Source: Olsenella uli DSM 7084
GTDB lineage: Bacteria > Actinomycetota > Coriobacteriia > Coriobacteriales > Atopobiaceae
DNA length: 64,000 nucleotides
Direction of reading: 5' to 3'
Assembly (NCBI RefSeq): GCF_000143845.1
Contig: NC_014363.1
Location: 1,659,186 to 1,723,185, forward strand
Under the pieces are notes generated by a model that did not search any database, was not told the DNA's origin, and worked only from the letters and a program-made list of their open reading frames with translations. The position numbers were made by a program, and so were the translations under genes. The stretch's first letter is position 1, and every line of letters starts with the position of its first letter. Positions 8,291-16,403 of the stretch are shown here, piece after piece.

Positions 8291-8908
8291 TCAGCCTAGG
8301 CGGCGCGACTGGAGCTCGAGCACATGGTCTACATAGACCTTGCTGGCCAGCAACCTGATGCCCGTGGTGAGCAGCCTGCTGACACCATCGTCCACCTCGA
8401 CCCCCTGGACGTCGTAGACCCTCATGGGCACGGGGTCCCCCCGACCTTCCGGGCCATCCGAGAACTCCCGTGCGATGGCGACCTCGAAGGCGGACACCAG
8501 GTCGTTGTATGCGCGAAGCAGGTCGACCTGGGCGTTGTCGACGACAGACAGGAGGTCGGCGACCTGGGCGATGGAGAGGGAGCGTTTGAGGGAACAGACG
8601 AAGAGCAGGTACGCGACGTGGCGCGGGGAGTAACGCTTGCGCTCCGGGGCCGGAACGAGCCCCTGCTTCACGTAGTTGTTGACCATGGAGCCGGTCAGGA
8701 GCTTCTCCCCCTCAAGCGGAATGAACGACAGCTCGTCGGCAACCAGCGCAAGCACCTGGTCGAGATAGAGGTCGATGCGGGGGAGCTCCTCGAAGCGCGA
8801 TATGTGGACCCTGGACATGCTCAGGGAGAGCTCCTGATAGGCAGCCGCGAAGTCAAAGGGGGCATCCTTCTCTGCCACATCCTTGCCGACGTCCCTCCTG
8901 GCACCCAT
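8291..8908 (-). CDS. DUF1836 (MerR-like) DNA-binding protein
   Basis: A 205-residue protein of the DUF1836 family. Visible family traits are ELPRIDLYLDQVLALV, LLTGSMVNNYVKQGLVPAPERKRYSPRHVAYLLFVCSLK (a MerR-like winged helix) and LSIAQVADLL. These proteins are presumed transcription regulators. It is divergently arranged with degV across a 165-bp AT-rich gap containing palindromes, the usual arrangement for a regulator controlling itself and its neighbour. I chose ATG 8908 because a GGGGGG tract lies 8 nt upstream; a GTG two codons earlier is possible. The ligand and target are unknown. Confidence 0.8.
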   Translation of the reverse strand: MGARRDVGKDVAEKDAPFDFAAAYQELSLSMSRVHISRFEELPRIDLYLDQVLALVADELSFIPLEGEKLLTGSMVNNYVKQGLVPAPERKRYSPRHVAYLLFVCSLKRSLSIAQVADLLSVVDNAQVDLLRAYNDLVSAFEVAIAREFSDGPEGRGDPVPMRVYDVQGVEVDDGVSRLLTTGIRLLASKVYVDHVLELQSRRLG

Positions 8909-8976
8909 GCCCACACCCCCCGGCAGCCATCACATCCGTTCGCGTCCAACTTTGTTGTTACTGTAGTCCATATCAC

Positions 8977-9003
8977 CTAGTATTCAAAACTAGATTAATC
9001 TAG
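8977..9003. promoter_or_regulatory. Palindromic operator candidate between DUF1836 gene and degV
   Basis: The perfect 14-bp palindrome CTAGATTAATCTAG occupies 8990-9003. A CTAG half at 8978-8981 also pairs with the CTAG at 8990-8993, giving two overlapping dyads. The block is AT-rich against a GC-rich background and lies 71 bp upstream of the degV start, so it is well placed to bind the divergent DUF1836 regulator. No protein-DNA evidence is available from sequence alone. Confidence 0.45.
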
Positions 9004-9073
9004 GGACGGGGTAACGCAAGTACGGTCGAGGGGGCGGCTGCGCCCAAACAGCCACCTGCCAAACGGAGGAGCC

Positions 9074-9940
9074 ATGAACAGCCAGCGCATCGCCATCATC
9101 ACCGACTCGGGAACCGACACCGCAGAATGCCTCATCCGCGAGCACGACGTGCGCGTGGTGCCACTGCGCATCATCTACTCGGACGGCACCACCTACCAGA
9201 GCGGCGTCGACATCACGCCGTCCGAGGTCGTCGCCCGCTTCGCGCAGGAGATACCGACCACGTCCCTGCCCTCGCCCGAGCAGATTCGCGCCACCTTGGA
9301 GCAGGCGCGCGCCGACGGCTACGAGAGGGCCGTGATAATCACCATCTCGAGCGGGCTCTCGGCCACCAACCAGACCGCGCAGCTCGTCGCCGCGCAGATG
9401 GAGGGCTTCCCCACCATCGTGGTCGACACAAAGTCCATAGGCATGGTCGGCGGCATGGTCGTGGCGCGCGCGGTCGAGATGGTCGAGGCAGGCGTCCCGT
9501 TTGAGGAGCTCGCCGGACGGCTGGAGCGCAGCTCCCGCGACTCGGACATCTACTTTGGCGTGAAGTCGCTCGAATACCTGTACAAAGGCGGTCGCATCGG
9601 CGGACACATCTACCGCATCGGCAGCGTCCTCAACATCAAGCCCATCCTGACCTGCAATGACGAGGGGCGCTACGTCATGGCACGCAAGGCGCGTGGCTGG
9701 GACCGCGCGCTCGATGCCATGGTCGGGCTGGCGGTGAGGTCGGCAGGCCGCTTCGAGCGGGTCCGCCTGTCCGTCTGCTGCTCGGACGCCACAAACGTGC
9801 ACATGCGGCAGCTGGCGGACCGCCTGCACGCGGAGGTTCCCTCGACGATCGTCAGCATGCTCGAGAGCGACATCTCGGCGGACCTCCTGGTCCACACCGG
9901 CCCCGACCTGGTGGGCATCGGCATCCAGCGAGCCGAGTAG
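9074..9940 (+). CDS. DegV family fatty-acid-binding protein
   Basis: A 288-residue DegV-fold protein. Members bind a fatty acid and, in Firmicutes, act as the FakB subunit that presents fatty acids to FakA kinase. Visible signatures are IAIITDSGTDT, VVPLRIIYSDGTTYQSGVDI, TTSLPSPEQI, ISSGLSATNQTAQL and VDTKSIGMVGGM. The C-terminal part has LEYLYKGGRIGG and NIKPILTCNDEG. ATG 9074 has GGAGGAG about 3-9 nt upstream. It diverges from the DUF1836 regulator. No fakA-like kinase gene is in the window, so a FakB role is inference. A weak GCCCC-TGC-GGGGC hairpin directly follows the stop. Confidence 0.9.
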   Translation: MNSQRIAIITDSGTDTAECLIREHDVRVVPLRIIYSDGTTYQSGVDITPSEVVARFAQEIPTTSLPSPEQIRATLEQARADGYERAVIITISSGLSATNQTAQLVAAQMEGFPTIVVDTKSIGMVGGMVVARAVEMVEAGVPFEELAGRLERSSRDSDIYFGVKSLEYLYKGGRIGGHIYRIGSVLNIKPILTCNDEGRYVMARKARGWDRALDAMVGLAVRSAGRFERVRLSVCCSDATNVHMRQLADRLHAEVPSTIVSMLESDISADLLVHTGPDLVGIGIQRAE

Positions 9941-10037
9941 CCCCTGCGGGGCCAAGGGCGGGCGGGGAGCCTCGAGGACCGGCCGAAGCCATCGGGACCG
10001 AGGCAGCAGGGCTGCGGGATCGTGGACCGCAGGATCG

Positions 10038-10529
10038 CTACCCCCTGGCGGGGTAGCTCATGTGGGCCTCGTCCATGCGCCGGAGCGTGGATTCGAGGTA
10101 GCGCCTGGCGTGCCATCTCGCCATTCCCAGGTTCTGGTCCAGGTAGTTGCCGCACTCGTCAGGCTTGGCGCCCGGGACCTCCCCCTCGAAGTCGCGGATG
10201 AACTCGAACATGCGCGTGACGAGGCCGATCACGTCATGCGAGCCATACTCTCCAAAAAGCAGCAGGTAGTTGCCTGTGCGACAACCCATCGGCCCAAAGT
10301 AGACCACACGGCTCGCCCACTCGGGGTCGTTGCGCAGGAACGTGGCGCCCAGGTGCTCGATGGTATGGAGCTCGGCGGTGTTCATGACCGGCTCGCGGTT
10401 GGGCGCGCACATGCGCAGGTCGAAGGTGGTTACGGCCGCTCCCGTCGCGGGGTCCTTGTCCACACGACTTACGTAGACGCCGGGTTCGAGCCTGAGGTGG
10501 TCGATCGTGAAGCTCGCTATCTTCTCCAT
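10038..10529 (-). CDS. luxS: S-ribosylhomocysteine lyase
   Basis: Cleaves S-ribosylhomocysteine to homocysteine and DPD, the AI-2 precursor, in the activated methyl cycle. The 163-residue protein has the iron/zinc site H55-x3-H59 (HTIEH) with C126 in DECGNYL, and the catalytic cysteine C83 in [11 protein letters not shown] chose ATG 10529 with GGAAGGAC upstream; the in-frame extension to 10712 is not part of the family. It diverges from mtnA across 142 bp with mirror-image -10 elements. The substrate would come from SAH hydrolysis by the nucleosidase at 14081-14776. A GCTACCCC/GGGGTAGC dyad overlaps the stop codon and may aid termination. Confidence 0.95.
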   Translation of the reverse strand: MEKIASFTIDHLRLEPGVYVSRVDKDPATGAAVTTFDLRMCAPNREPVMNTAELHTIEHLGATFLRNDPEWASRVVYFGPMGCRTGNYLLLFGEYGSHDVIGLVTRMFEFIRDFEGEVPGAKPDECGNYLDQNLGMARWHARRYLESTLRRMDEAHMSYPARG

Positions 10530-10580
10530 TGCGTGTCCTTCCGACGCTGCGACGCACACGCCGCCGCTGATGATCCCCCA

Positions 10581-10635
10581 GATTGTAGCGTCTGTCCGAT
10601 ACGTCGCCCCACCGGATGAAGTCGGTCCTACAATC
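10581..10635. promoter_or_regulatory. Mirror-image -10 elements for luxS and mtnA
   Basis: GATTGTAG at 10581-10588 and CTACAATC at 10628-10635 are exact inverted copies. Read in the luxS and mtnA directions each contains TACAAT, a good -10 hexamer. The predicted leaders would be about 45 nt (luxS) and 30 nt (mtnA). The -35 regions are poor, which suggests activator dependence or simply weak promoters. Confidence 0.4.
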
Positions 10636-10671
10636 GAACTCGTTGACCTACGTTCAAGGAGTGGAGGCGAC

Positions 10672-11802
10672 ATGGCCCAACCCGAAGGTGACGTGGCGCA
10701 TTCAGGAGGCATGGCTCAGTCCGAAGGTCCGACCCGTCGCGCCGGCGTCACGGACGCGGGCGCAGTCGAGCTGGCGGATGGCGACGGCGCGGTCGTGATC
10801 ATCGACCAGACGCTTCTGCCCAACAGGCTGGAGCACGTTGCGTTGACCACGCCACGGCAGATGTACGACGCCATCTACCACCTTAAGGTGCGCGGTGCCC
10901 CGGCGATCGGCGTCTGCGCGGGCTACTGCTACTATGTGCTCGCCCGTCAGGAGGCCGAGAGGGGTGCGGGGCCGTCCTCGTTCGCGAATGCCATGGCGGC
11001 CCATCGCGACTACCTCGGCTCCTCTCGCCCGACGGCAGTCAACCTCTCGTGGGCGCTCAACCGCATGCACGCCACGGTCCAGGCGCATCCCCAGCTGGCG
11101 CCAAGCGAGGTCGTAGTTCTTCTCCGACAGGAATGCGTGGCGATCCACCGGGAGCAGCTGGCGATGAGCGAGGCCATCAGTGCGTACGGCGCAAGCCTCC
11201 TGAAGGATGGCGACGGCGTGCTGACCCACTGCAACGCCGGCCCGCTGGCGTGCTTGGGCTATGGCACCGGTCAGGGGCCGCTGTTCTTTGCCCATGACCA
11301 CGGCAAGCGGCTGCGCGTGTTTGCCGACGAGACGCGCCCGCTGCTGCAGGGCGCCCGCCTGACCAGCTACGAGCTGTCGCACGCAGGCATCGACGTGACG
11401 TTGATCTGCGATGACATGGCCTCGATCGTGATGAGGAACGGCTGGGTGCAGGCGTGCATGGTGGGCTGCGACCGCGTTGCCATGAACGGCGACGTGGCCA
11501 ACAAGATCGGGACCTCGGGCGTGGCCATCCTGGCCAAGCACTACGGCATCCCGTTCTACGTGCTGGGGCCCACCTCGACCATCGACCGCCGGTGTCCCAC
11601 AGGTGACGACATCAAGATCGAGGAACGCGACCCCGAAGAAATCAAGACGATGTTTTACCTTGAGCCCAAGGCGTTGCCACAGGTCAAGTGCTACAACCCG
11701 GCCTTTGACGTAACCGACCACGACTTGATCGCCGCCATCGTAACCGAGCGGGGCGTCTGTCGCCCACCGTACGCGCAAAGCCTGGCCGCGCTGTTCAAGT
11801 GA
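10672..11802 (+). CDS. mtnA: S-methyl-5-thioribose-1-phosphate isomerase
   Basis: Aldose-ketose isomerase of the eIF2B-alpha-like family, converting methylthioribose-1-phosphate to methylthioribulose-1-phosphate. The 376-residue protein contains [28 protein letters not shown], the catalytic-cysteine segment [15 protein letters not shown], and the catalytic aspartate in [19 protein letters not shown] chose ATG 10672, preceded by AGGAGTGGAGG. A second ATG at 10711 is also preceded by a GGAGG, and the intervening leader contains an imperfect MAQPEG/MAQSEG repeat. It is followed 68 nt later by deoD. No mtnB, mtnC, mtnD or mtnK is present, so the full methionine salvage pathway is not encoded here. 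A related role on 5-deoxyribose-1-phosphate is possible. Confidence 0.88.
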   Translation: MAQPEGDVAHSGGMAQSEGPTRRAGVTDAGAVELADGDGAVVIIDQTLLPNRLEHVALTTPRQMYDAIYHLKVRGAPAIGVCAGYCYYVLARQEAERGAGPSSFANAMAAHRDYLGSSRPTAVNLSWALNRMHATVQAHPQLAPSEVVVLLRQECVAIHREQLAMSEAISAYGASLLKDGDGVLTHCNAGPLACLGYGTGQGPLFFAHDHGKRLRVFADETRPLLQGARLTSYELSHAGIDVTLICDDMASIVMRNGWVQACMVGCDRVAMNGDVANKIGTSGVAILAKHYGIPFYVLGPTSTIDRRCPTGDDIKIEERDPEEIKTMFYLEPKALPQVKCYNPAFDVTDHDLIAAIVTERGVCRPPYAQSLAALFK

Positions 11803-11870
11803 GACCGCACCCTCGGCGTGCCCGCACCATTCAGGCGGACAGCCCCATCAAAGAGGAGGAGAGAGGGATC

Positions 11871-12599
11871 ATGTCGCAGTTCGAGACCGTATCCGCCTGC
11901 ATCCGTTGCGACAAGGAGGACATCGCCAAGGTGGTCCTGATGCCGGGTGACCCGCTGCGCGCCAAGTTCATCGCAGAGAATTTCCTTGAGGGGCCCACCC
12001 TCTTCAACGATGTGCGCAACATGCTGGGCTACACCGGCAGCTACAAGGGCAAGCGTGTGAGCGTCATGGGCAGCGGCATGGGCATCCCCAGCATGTGCCT
12101 GTACGCACACGAGCTGTACACCCAGCTGGGCGTGGACGCCATCATCCGCGTGGGGTCCACGGGTGGCCTGGCCGACGGCGTCCATGCGCGCGACGTGGTG
12201 ATCGCCATGAGCGCAGCCACCAACAGCAGCATCGCGGAGCTCTACGACTCGCCCGTCAAGCTGGCCCCCACGGCGGACTTCGAGATGCTGCGCGGCGCCG
12301 TGACCTCGGCAGAGGAGCTGGGCGTTGGCTACAAGGTAGGCCAGGTGGTGAGTTCCGACGTGTTCTATAACCCCCGTCCCGACGCCGCCCGACGCTACCG
12401 CGACCTGGGACTGCTGTGTGTGGAGATGGAGACCGCCGGCCTCTACATCGAGGCACAAGCCTCACGCAAGAAGGCCATCAGCATCCTGACCGTGTCCGAC
12501 ACCTTCTTCACGGGAGAGTCGCTCTCCGCCGAGGAGCGCGAGCAGTCCTTCACCGACATGATGAGGGTCTCGCTCGAGACCGCGTGGAGGACGATCTAG
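11871..12599 (+). CDS. deoD: Purine-nucleoside phosphorylase, DeoD type
   Basis: Phosphorolyses purine (deoxy)nucleosides to the free base and (deoxy)ribose-1-phosphate. The 242-residue length and motifs match hexameric DeoD: VVLMPGDPLRAKFIAENFL, GSGMGIPSMCLYAHEL, IIRVGSTGGL, VEMETAGLY and SDTFFTGESLSAEERE. ATG 11871 follows GGAGGAGAGAGG. It lies downstream of mtnA in the same direction. That pairing may link sugar-1-phosphates from nucleoside phosphorolysis to an isomerase, although classical DeoD enzymes do not use MTA well. Two short hairpins without U-tracts follow the stop. Confidence 0.92.
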   Translation: MSQFETVSACIRCDKEDIAKVVLMPGDPLRAKFIAENFLEGPTLFNDVRNMLGYTGSYKGKRVSVMGSGMGIPSMCLYAHELYTQLGVDAIIRVGSTGGLADGVHARDVVIAMSAATNSSIAELYDSPVKLAPTADFEMLRGAVTSAEELGVGYKVGQVVSSDVFYNPRPDAARRYRDLGLLCVEMETAGLYIEAQASRKKAISILTVSDTFFTGESLSAEEREQSFTDMMRVSLETAWRTI

Positions 12600-12970
12600 C
12601 ACGGCCTGCCAGACGCGGTGAGCAATGCACCCAGCGAGCCTAGGGTCCCCACAGGACCCAAAGGCACCATGGGGCCTAAGAGGCCTAACGCTCCGCTTGG
12701 CTCCGACCAGCGTCCGACTTCAGATAACCGCTTACAGCCCGACGACCACGCGCCCTACGATGTGTGCGCAGCGCTCCCGCGCCCCAACTGCCGTGGGGCT
12801 CCCGCGCCCCGCGCCGCGGCAAAAGGCCGGATGGAGCTACGCATGGGGTCCTGCAGCTTGTCTCACGCTGTTGTTGTATGCCGTGGCGCCTGGCGGACAC
12901 CCCCAGTCCCGACCCATTCCGAAGGCCGGAGTAGCCACGAATGGCGGCGTCTCTTGTGTCGATGTCGACC
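12600..12970. other. Convergent intergenic region with a GC-rich repeat
   Basis: I see no credible gene in these 371 bp between the convergent deoD and idi. Just after deoD are two small stem-loops (GGGTCC/GGACCC at 12643-12659, and GGCCT/AGGCC about 20 bp on), perhaps a terminator without a U-tract. At about 12806-12833 is one copy of a GC-rich motif (CCGCGCCGCGGCAAAAGGC followed by YGGATG) that recurs next to the inverted-repeat element at 21.1 kb. Confidence 0.5.
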
Positions 12971-13504
12971 CTACCAGCGCACGGCCTGGGCGGCAAAGGC
13001 GATAGGGAGCACGCCCGGCAGCCAGGCCGTGAAGGTTTCGGGTCGTTTGCGCACGTCGCGCGCGACGTGGGCGGCGTCCACCCAGCGGGCGTCCATCGCC
13101 TCGGTGGGGTCGAGTGAGAGCGGACCCGCATAGTCGCCCACGAAAATGTGATCGTACTCGTACTCGACGATGCCGTTGTCGAAGGTGGCGCGGTAGCAGT
13201 AGTGGCCCGCCTCGCGGCACGTGACGCCCGAGATGCCCAACTCCTCGTACAGACGGCGAGCGACAGCCTCGTCCAGCCCTTCCCCTACGCGAGGATGTGA
13301 GCAGCAGGAGTTCGTCCACAGGCCGCCCGAGTGGTACTTGCAGAGCGACCTCTGCGTCATAAGCACCTTGTTACCATCAAAGAGGAAGACAGAGAAGGCC
13401 CGGTGGAGCAAGCCCTTCTGATGGCAGGGGAGCTTCTCGCAGAAGCCAAGCTCGCGATCGGCGAGGTCGACCAGAACCAGCCGACCGGAGGAGTCATCGA
13501 CCAT
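12971..13504 (-). CDS. idi: Isopentenyl-diphosphate delta-isomerase, type I
   Basis: Interconverts isopentenyl and dimethylallyl diphosphate (IPP and DMAPP). This 177-residue Nudix-fold protein carries GLLHRAFSVFLFDG, the active-site cysteine segment LWTNSCCSHPR, ARRLYEELGI and YEYDHIFVGDY. I chose ATG 13504, with GGGGGAGG about 9 nt upstream. This start overlaps the end of the upstream LpdD-like gene by 11 nt, so the two are translationally coupled. It is the last gene of the leftward run that includes ubiX and ubiD. Because UbiX needs a dimethylallyl donor to make prenylated FMN, I infer that this Idi helps supply it, in addition to general isoprenoid synthesis. Confidence 0.93.
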   Translation of the reverse strand: MVDDSSGRLVLVDLADRELGFCEKLPCHQKGLLHRAFSVFLFDGNKVLMTQRSLCKYHSGGLWTNSCCSHPRVGEGLDEAVARRLYEELGISGVTCREAGHYCYRATFDNGIVEYEYDHIFVGDYAGPLSLDPTEAMDARWVDAAHVARDVRKRPETFTAWLPGVLPIAFAAQAVRW

Positions 13505-13979
13505 CGAAGACCGCCTCCCCCGCGGCATGATGCGCCGCTTCCCCTGGAGCGGACGCCTCGTCGGAACCCTTGTTGGAAGCAGGCTCCTGACCAGTCCCGT
13601 CGAGGCCCAGTTCCTCGAGAAGCCCATCCACGGCCGCGTCGATGCTGTGCCCCAGCCTTTCGAGCTCCTCCGGCGTGGCATCGTCGACATGGATGCCGCA
13701 CGAGACGCATGCGGGTTGCCCCGTTACGATTGCGAGCCGACGCGCCACGGTCTTCGCGGCCTCGGCGTCCTTGTGCCCCGGCACCGTCATGGTCCACAGA
13801 TCCGCCCGCGAGAGTTGCCTTCCGTGCAACTTGGGACCAGGGGCGGCCAGGGCGCAACCTCCCACGTGCGGCAGCGTGCCGCCATACAGGAAGCACGAGA
13901 TGCCCTGGCCATCGGTGCTCGTTGCCTCCAGGGTCACGGCGAAGCGACCCTCTCCAGCGACCACGAGTCTGTGATGCAT
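13494..13979 (-). CDS. LpdD-like prenylated-flavin chaperone candidate
   Basis: A 161-residue protein. Its pattern matches what I recall of LpdD, a protein of the gallate decarboxylase system now annotated as a prenylated-flavin chaperone. The traits are GG at 33-34 then PHVGG at 37-41, GHKD at 68-71 followed by an alanine-rich helix, CGIHVDDAT at 94-102, and a terminal helix IDAAVDGLLEEL. The last 30 residues are low-complexity. ATG 13979 follows GGGAGGAAGG. The 11-nt overlap with idi and the co-directional ubiX/ubiD genes support a role in delivering prFMN to the decarboxylase. Identity rests on motif recall, not on an alignment. Alternative: an unrelated small hypothetical protein. Confidence 0.55.
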   Translation of the reverse strand: MHHRLVVAGEGRFAVTLEATSTDGQGISCFLYGGTLPHVGGCALAAPGPKLHGRQLSRADLWTMTVPGHKDAEAAKTVARRLAIVTGQPACVSCGIHVDDATPEELERLGHSIDAAVDGLLEELGLDGTGQEPASNKGSDEASAPGEAAHHAAGEAVFDGR

Positions 13980-14080
13980 GCCCTTCCTCCCTCACCTTCT
14001 CAATGACCCTGCGGAGGGCATCGGACAAGGAGCGCCTGTGTGCCCCGCGACGAAGGGGGGTGCGCCAGAAATCCCCCTCC

Positions 14081-14776
14081 CTACAGGTGGGCCACCATGT
14101 ACTCGACGATCTTCGCGCAGTGCTCGGCGGCAGCAGCCTCGAAGGTCGGATACTCCATCTGGGACGAGCCGTCCGCCTTGTCGCTGATGGCGCGCACGAC
14201 CACGAACGGCACATGGTTCATCCAGGCCGCCTGGGCGATGGAGGCGCCCTCCATCTCGGCGCAGCTTGCACCAAAGGTGTCGCGGATTCTCCTCTTCTCG
14301 CCCTGCGAGCGCACGAACTGGTCGCCCGAGGCCACGCGCCCTTCGACGCAGGCGATCTCCGGCGCCACGGCCGCAACGGCGTCCACGGCCGCCTTGCGCA
14401 ACCGCTCGTCAGCCGGGAAGTATGTGGTTCCCAGCCCGGGGACCTCGCCCGGGGCGTAGCCCAGGTTCGTCACGTCCACGTCGTGGTGCACGGCGTCGGC
14501 CGAGACGAGCACGTCACCGATGTCCAGCCGGTTGTCGAGCGAGCCGGCCACACCCGTGTTGACCACGGCCTCCACTCCAAAGAGGTCGACGAGGACCTGC
14601 ACGCAGACCGCTGCGTCGACCTTGCCCACGCCGCACTTCACGATGACCGCCGGCGTACCGCCGATGGCTCCCTCGCAGAAGGTCGACCCCGCGACGACCG
14701 AGACGCTGAGGTCCTCGAGGCGGTCCTTGAGGCGGGCGACCTCGACGTCCATGGCGCCGATGATTCCGATCTTCAT
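14081..14776 (-). CDS. mtnN: 5'-methylthioadenosine/S-adenosylhomocysteine nucleosidase
   Basis: Removes adenine from MTA, SAH and 5'-deoxyadenosine. The 231-residue protein starts MKIGIIGAMDVEVARLKD and has GVGKVDAAV, NTGVAGSLD and VSADAVHHDVDVTN. The catalytic residues lie in CAEMEGASIAQAAW and VRAISDKAD. I chose ATG 14776, with AGGAG upstream; the longer in-frame extension overlaps lysR. It lies 25 nt after the LysR gene and 101 nt before the LpdD-like gene, inside the decarboxylase cluster. Its SAH product feeds LuxS (10038-10529). Why it sits between prFMN genes is not clear; it may simply be a transcriptional passenger. Confidence 0.95.
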   Translation of the reverse strand: MKIGIIGAMDVEVARLKDRLEDLSVSVVAGSTFCEGAIGGTPAVIVKCGVGKVDAAVCVQVLVDLFGVEAVVNTGVAGSLDNRLDIGDVLVSADAVHHDVDVTNLGYAPGEVPGLGTTYFPADERLRKAAVDAVAAVAPEIACVEGRVASGDQFVRSQGEKRRIRDTFGASCAEMEGASIAQAAWMNHVPFVVVRAISDKADGSSQMEYPTFEAAAAEHCAKIVEYMVAHL

Positions 14777-14801
14777 ACTTCTGATCTCCTGTCCGATCCT
14801 G

Positions 14802-15716
14802 TCAGTCCAAGAGATTATAGGAAAGGCTCCCCATCCTCCCCAAGTTGTCATGGACTCCCTGCATGAAATCCTGCATGAGTTGGCTGGGCTGGACGTCGCC
14901 CGCCCACACGAAGCCCACCGTTGTGAAGAGCTGCTCCTTGAAGGGTACGGTTACGAGAACGGCCGAGAGGTAGCTCTCGACCATCCGCTTTGGCGAGACG
15001 GTGATTCCCAGCCCGTTCTGCACGGCCCTCAGCAGGACGCGATGGCGTGATGCATGGAGCGGGGCGTTGGGGCAGAAGCCCACCTTTGCGCATTCGGTCA
15101 CGAAGCGCTGCGTGATGTCCGACTTGCTCTCCAAGAGGATGAAGCGCTCGTTGCGCAGCGCGCCCAGGGGAATGCTCCTCTTCCTCGCAAGGGGATGGTC
15201 TGTCGTGCAGACCACGACAAGTTCGTCAGCAATCAGAGACTTGATGCTCCAGCGTCCTCTGTCAAGCAGATCGGTACGAATGAGCGCCAGATCGAGCTGA
15301 CAGCTCTCCAGCCTCTTGAAGAGGTCCCTTTGGCTACGTACGATGAACTCGATCTGGACGGTGGGATGGTCTGCCCAGTACTGGCCGAGCGCGTCCTCGA
15401 CCCCATAGTCCTCGGAGAGGGGAAGCGAGCCGAAGCGCAGCGTCTTCACCGCATTCTCCGAATAGTCGCTCAGACGGTTCTTGGCCTCTTGGTAGTCGAG
15501 CACGGTCTTACGCGCATAGGCGTAGAAGTCCCAGCCGGCCTGGGTGAGTTCCACGCCACTGCGTGTCTTGGAGAAGAGGGTGACGCCCAGCTCGTCCTCG
15601 AGCTTCGACATCTGCTTGGAGAGGGCGGACTGCGATATGAAGAGCTCGTTGGCGGCGTCAATCATCCTGCCCGTGGATGCCACAACGAGGAAGGCCCTCA
15701 TCTGGTCAAAATCCAT
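14802..15716 (-). CDS. LysR-type transcriptional regulator of the decarboxylase cluster
   Basis: A 304-residue LysR-family protein. The N-terminal winged helix is MDFDQMRAFLVVASTGRMIDAANELFISQSALSKQMSKLEDELGVTLF (written here across its helices), followed by a linker helix and a periplasmic-binding-like effector domain from about residue 90. It lies 12 nt downstream of ubiX, in the same direction as the decarboxylase genes, not divergently as is usual for this family. By analogy with LysR regulators of phenolic-acid decarboxylase loci, the inducer is probably the aromatic acid substrate. A T-N11-A dyad upstream of ubiD (19851-19865) is a candidate binding site. Confidence 0.9.
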   Translation of the reverse strand: MDFDQMRAFLVVASTGRMIDAANELFISQSALSKQMSKLEDELGVTLFSKTRSGVELTQAGWDFYAYARKTVLDYQEAKNRLSDYSENAVKTLRFGSLPLSEDYGVEDALGQYWADHPTVQIEFIVRSQRDLFKRLESCQLDLALIRTDLLDRGRWSIKSLIADELVVVCTTDHPLARKRSIPLGALRNERFILLESKSDITQRFVTECAKVGFCPNAPLHASRHRVLLRAVQNGLGITVSPKRMVESYLSAVLVTVPFKEQLFTTVGFVWAGDVQPSQLMQDFMQGVHDNLGRMGSLSYNLLD

Positions 15717-15728
15717 GGGTCCCCCTCC

Positions 15729-16313
15729 CTACTCCCCATGTGCCTCGGGACCTTCCCAACCGTGGAACTCGCTCGGCTCTATTCCCAGCTGCCGCATGAC
15801 CTTGCCCACCACATGGGTGAGCTCGTCGTCGATGGCCATCGGTCCGTTGTAGAAGGTGAGCATCGGTGGGACGATTGTACAGCCCAGTTCGCTTGCAGAA
15901 AGCATGTTGCGCAGGTGCACTCGCCCCAAGGGCATCTCGCGTGGGACGAGCACGACACGCCGTCCTTCCTTGAGGCACACGTCGGCCGCACGGGAGATGA
16001 GGTTGTCGGCATAGCCGTTCGCGACGGCCGAGAGCGTCTTCATCGAGCACGGGCAGATGACCATGCCGTGGGTGACGAAGGAGCCGCTCGAAATCGTGGC
16101 GGCCAAGTCATGGTCATCGTGGACGACGCTCGCGAGCTTCGTGAGGGACTCTAACGGCAGGTCGGTCTCTAGCTCCCACATCCTTCTTGTCCCGTCGCTC
16201 ACCACGAGGTGCGTCTCGACGTCCTCGTGCCGGCTGAGCTCACGCATGAGAGACAACGCGAGCATCGAGCCAGAGGCCCCGCTCACGCCCACGATCAGCC
16301 TCTTTTTGGTCAT
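15729..16313 (-). CDS. ubiX: UbiX/BsdB flavin prenyltransferase
   Basis: Attaches a dimethylallyl unit to reduced FMN, making the prenylated FMN that UbiD-type decarboxylases require. The 194-residue flavoprotein shows LIVGVSGASGSMLALSLM (the FMN-binding loop), the central segment VICPCSMKTLSAVANGYADNL, VLVPREMPLGRVHLRNML and IVPPMLTFYNGP. ATG 16313 is preceded by a GGGAGGTGAGGAC stretch. It is 90 nt downstream of the DASS transporter and 12 nt upstream of lysR. In Bacillus, E. coli O157 and Streptomyces the homologue forms the B component of hydroxyarylic acid decarboxylase loci (bsdBCD, ecdBCD, vdcBCD). Confidence 0.95.
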   Translation of the reverse strand: MTKKRLIVGVSGASGSMLALSLMRELSRHEDVETHLVVSDGTRRMWELETDLPLESLTKLASVVHDDHDLAATISSGSFVTHGMVICPCSMKTLSAVANGYADNLISRAADVCLKEGRRVVLVPREMPLGRVHLRNMLSASELGCTIVPPMLTFYNGPMAIDDELTHVVGKVMRQLGIEPSEFHGWEGPEAHGE

Positions 16314-16403
16314 CTGTCCTCACCTCCCTCTCGAACGACCACCCACGCGACCGGACGCAACGCCTTGCGATCTGCCACGTCCGGTACGCAGGGGCGAAAT
16401 CTC

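Noticed and set aside
12643-12685. Rho-independent terminator after deoD
   Set aside because: Stem-loops are present but short (5-6 bp) and lack a U-tract; noted in the intergenic entry only.
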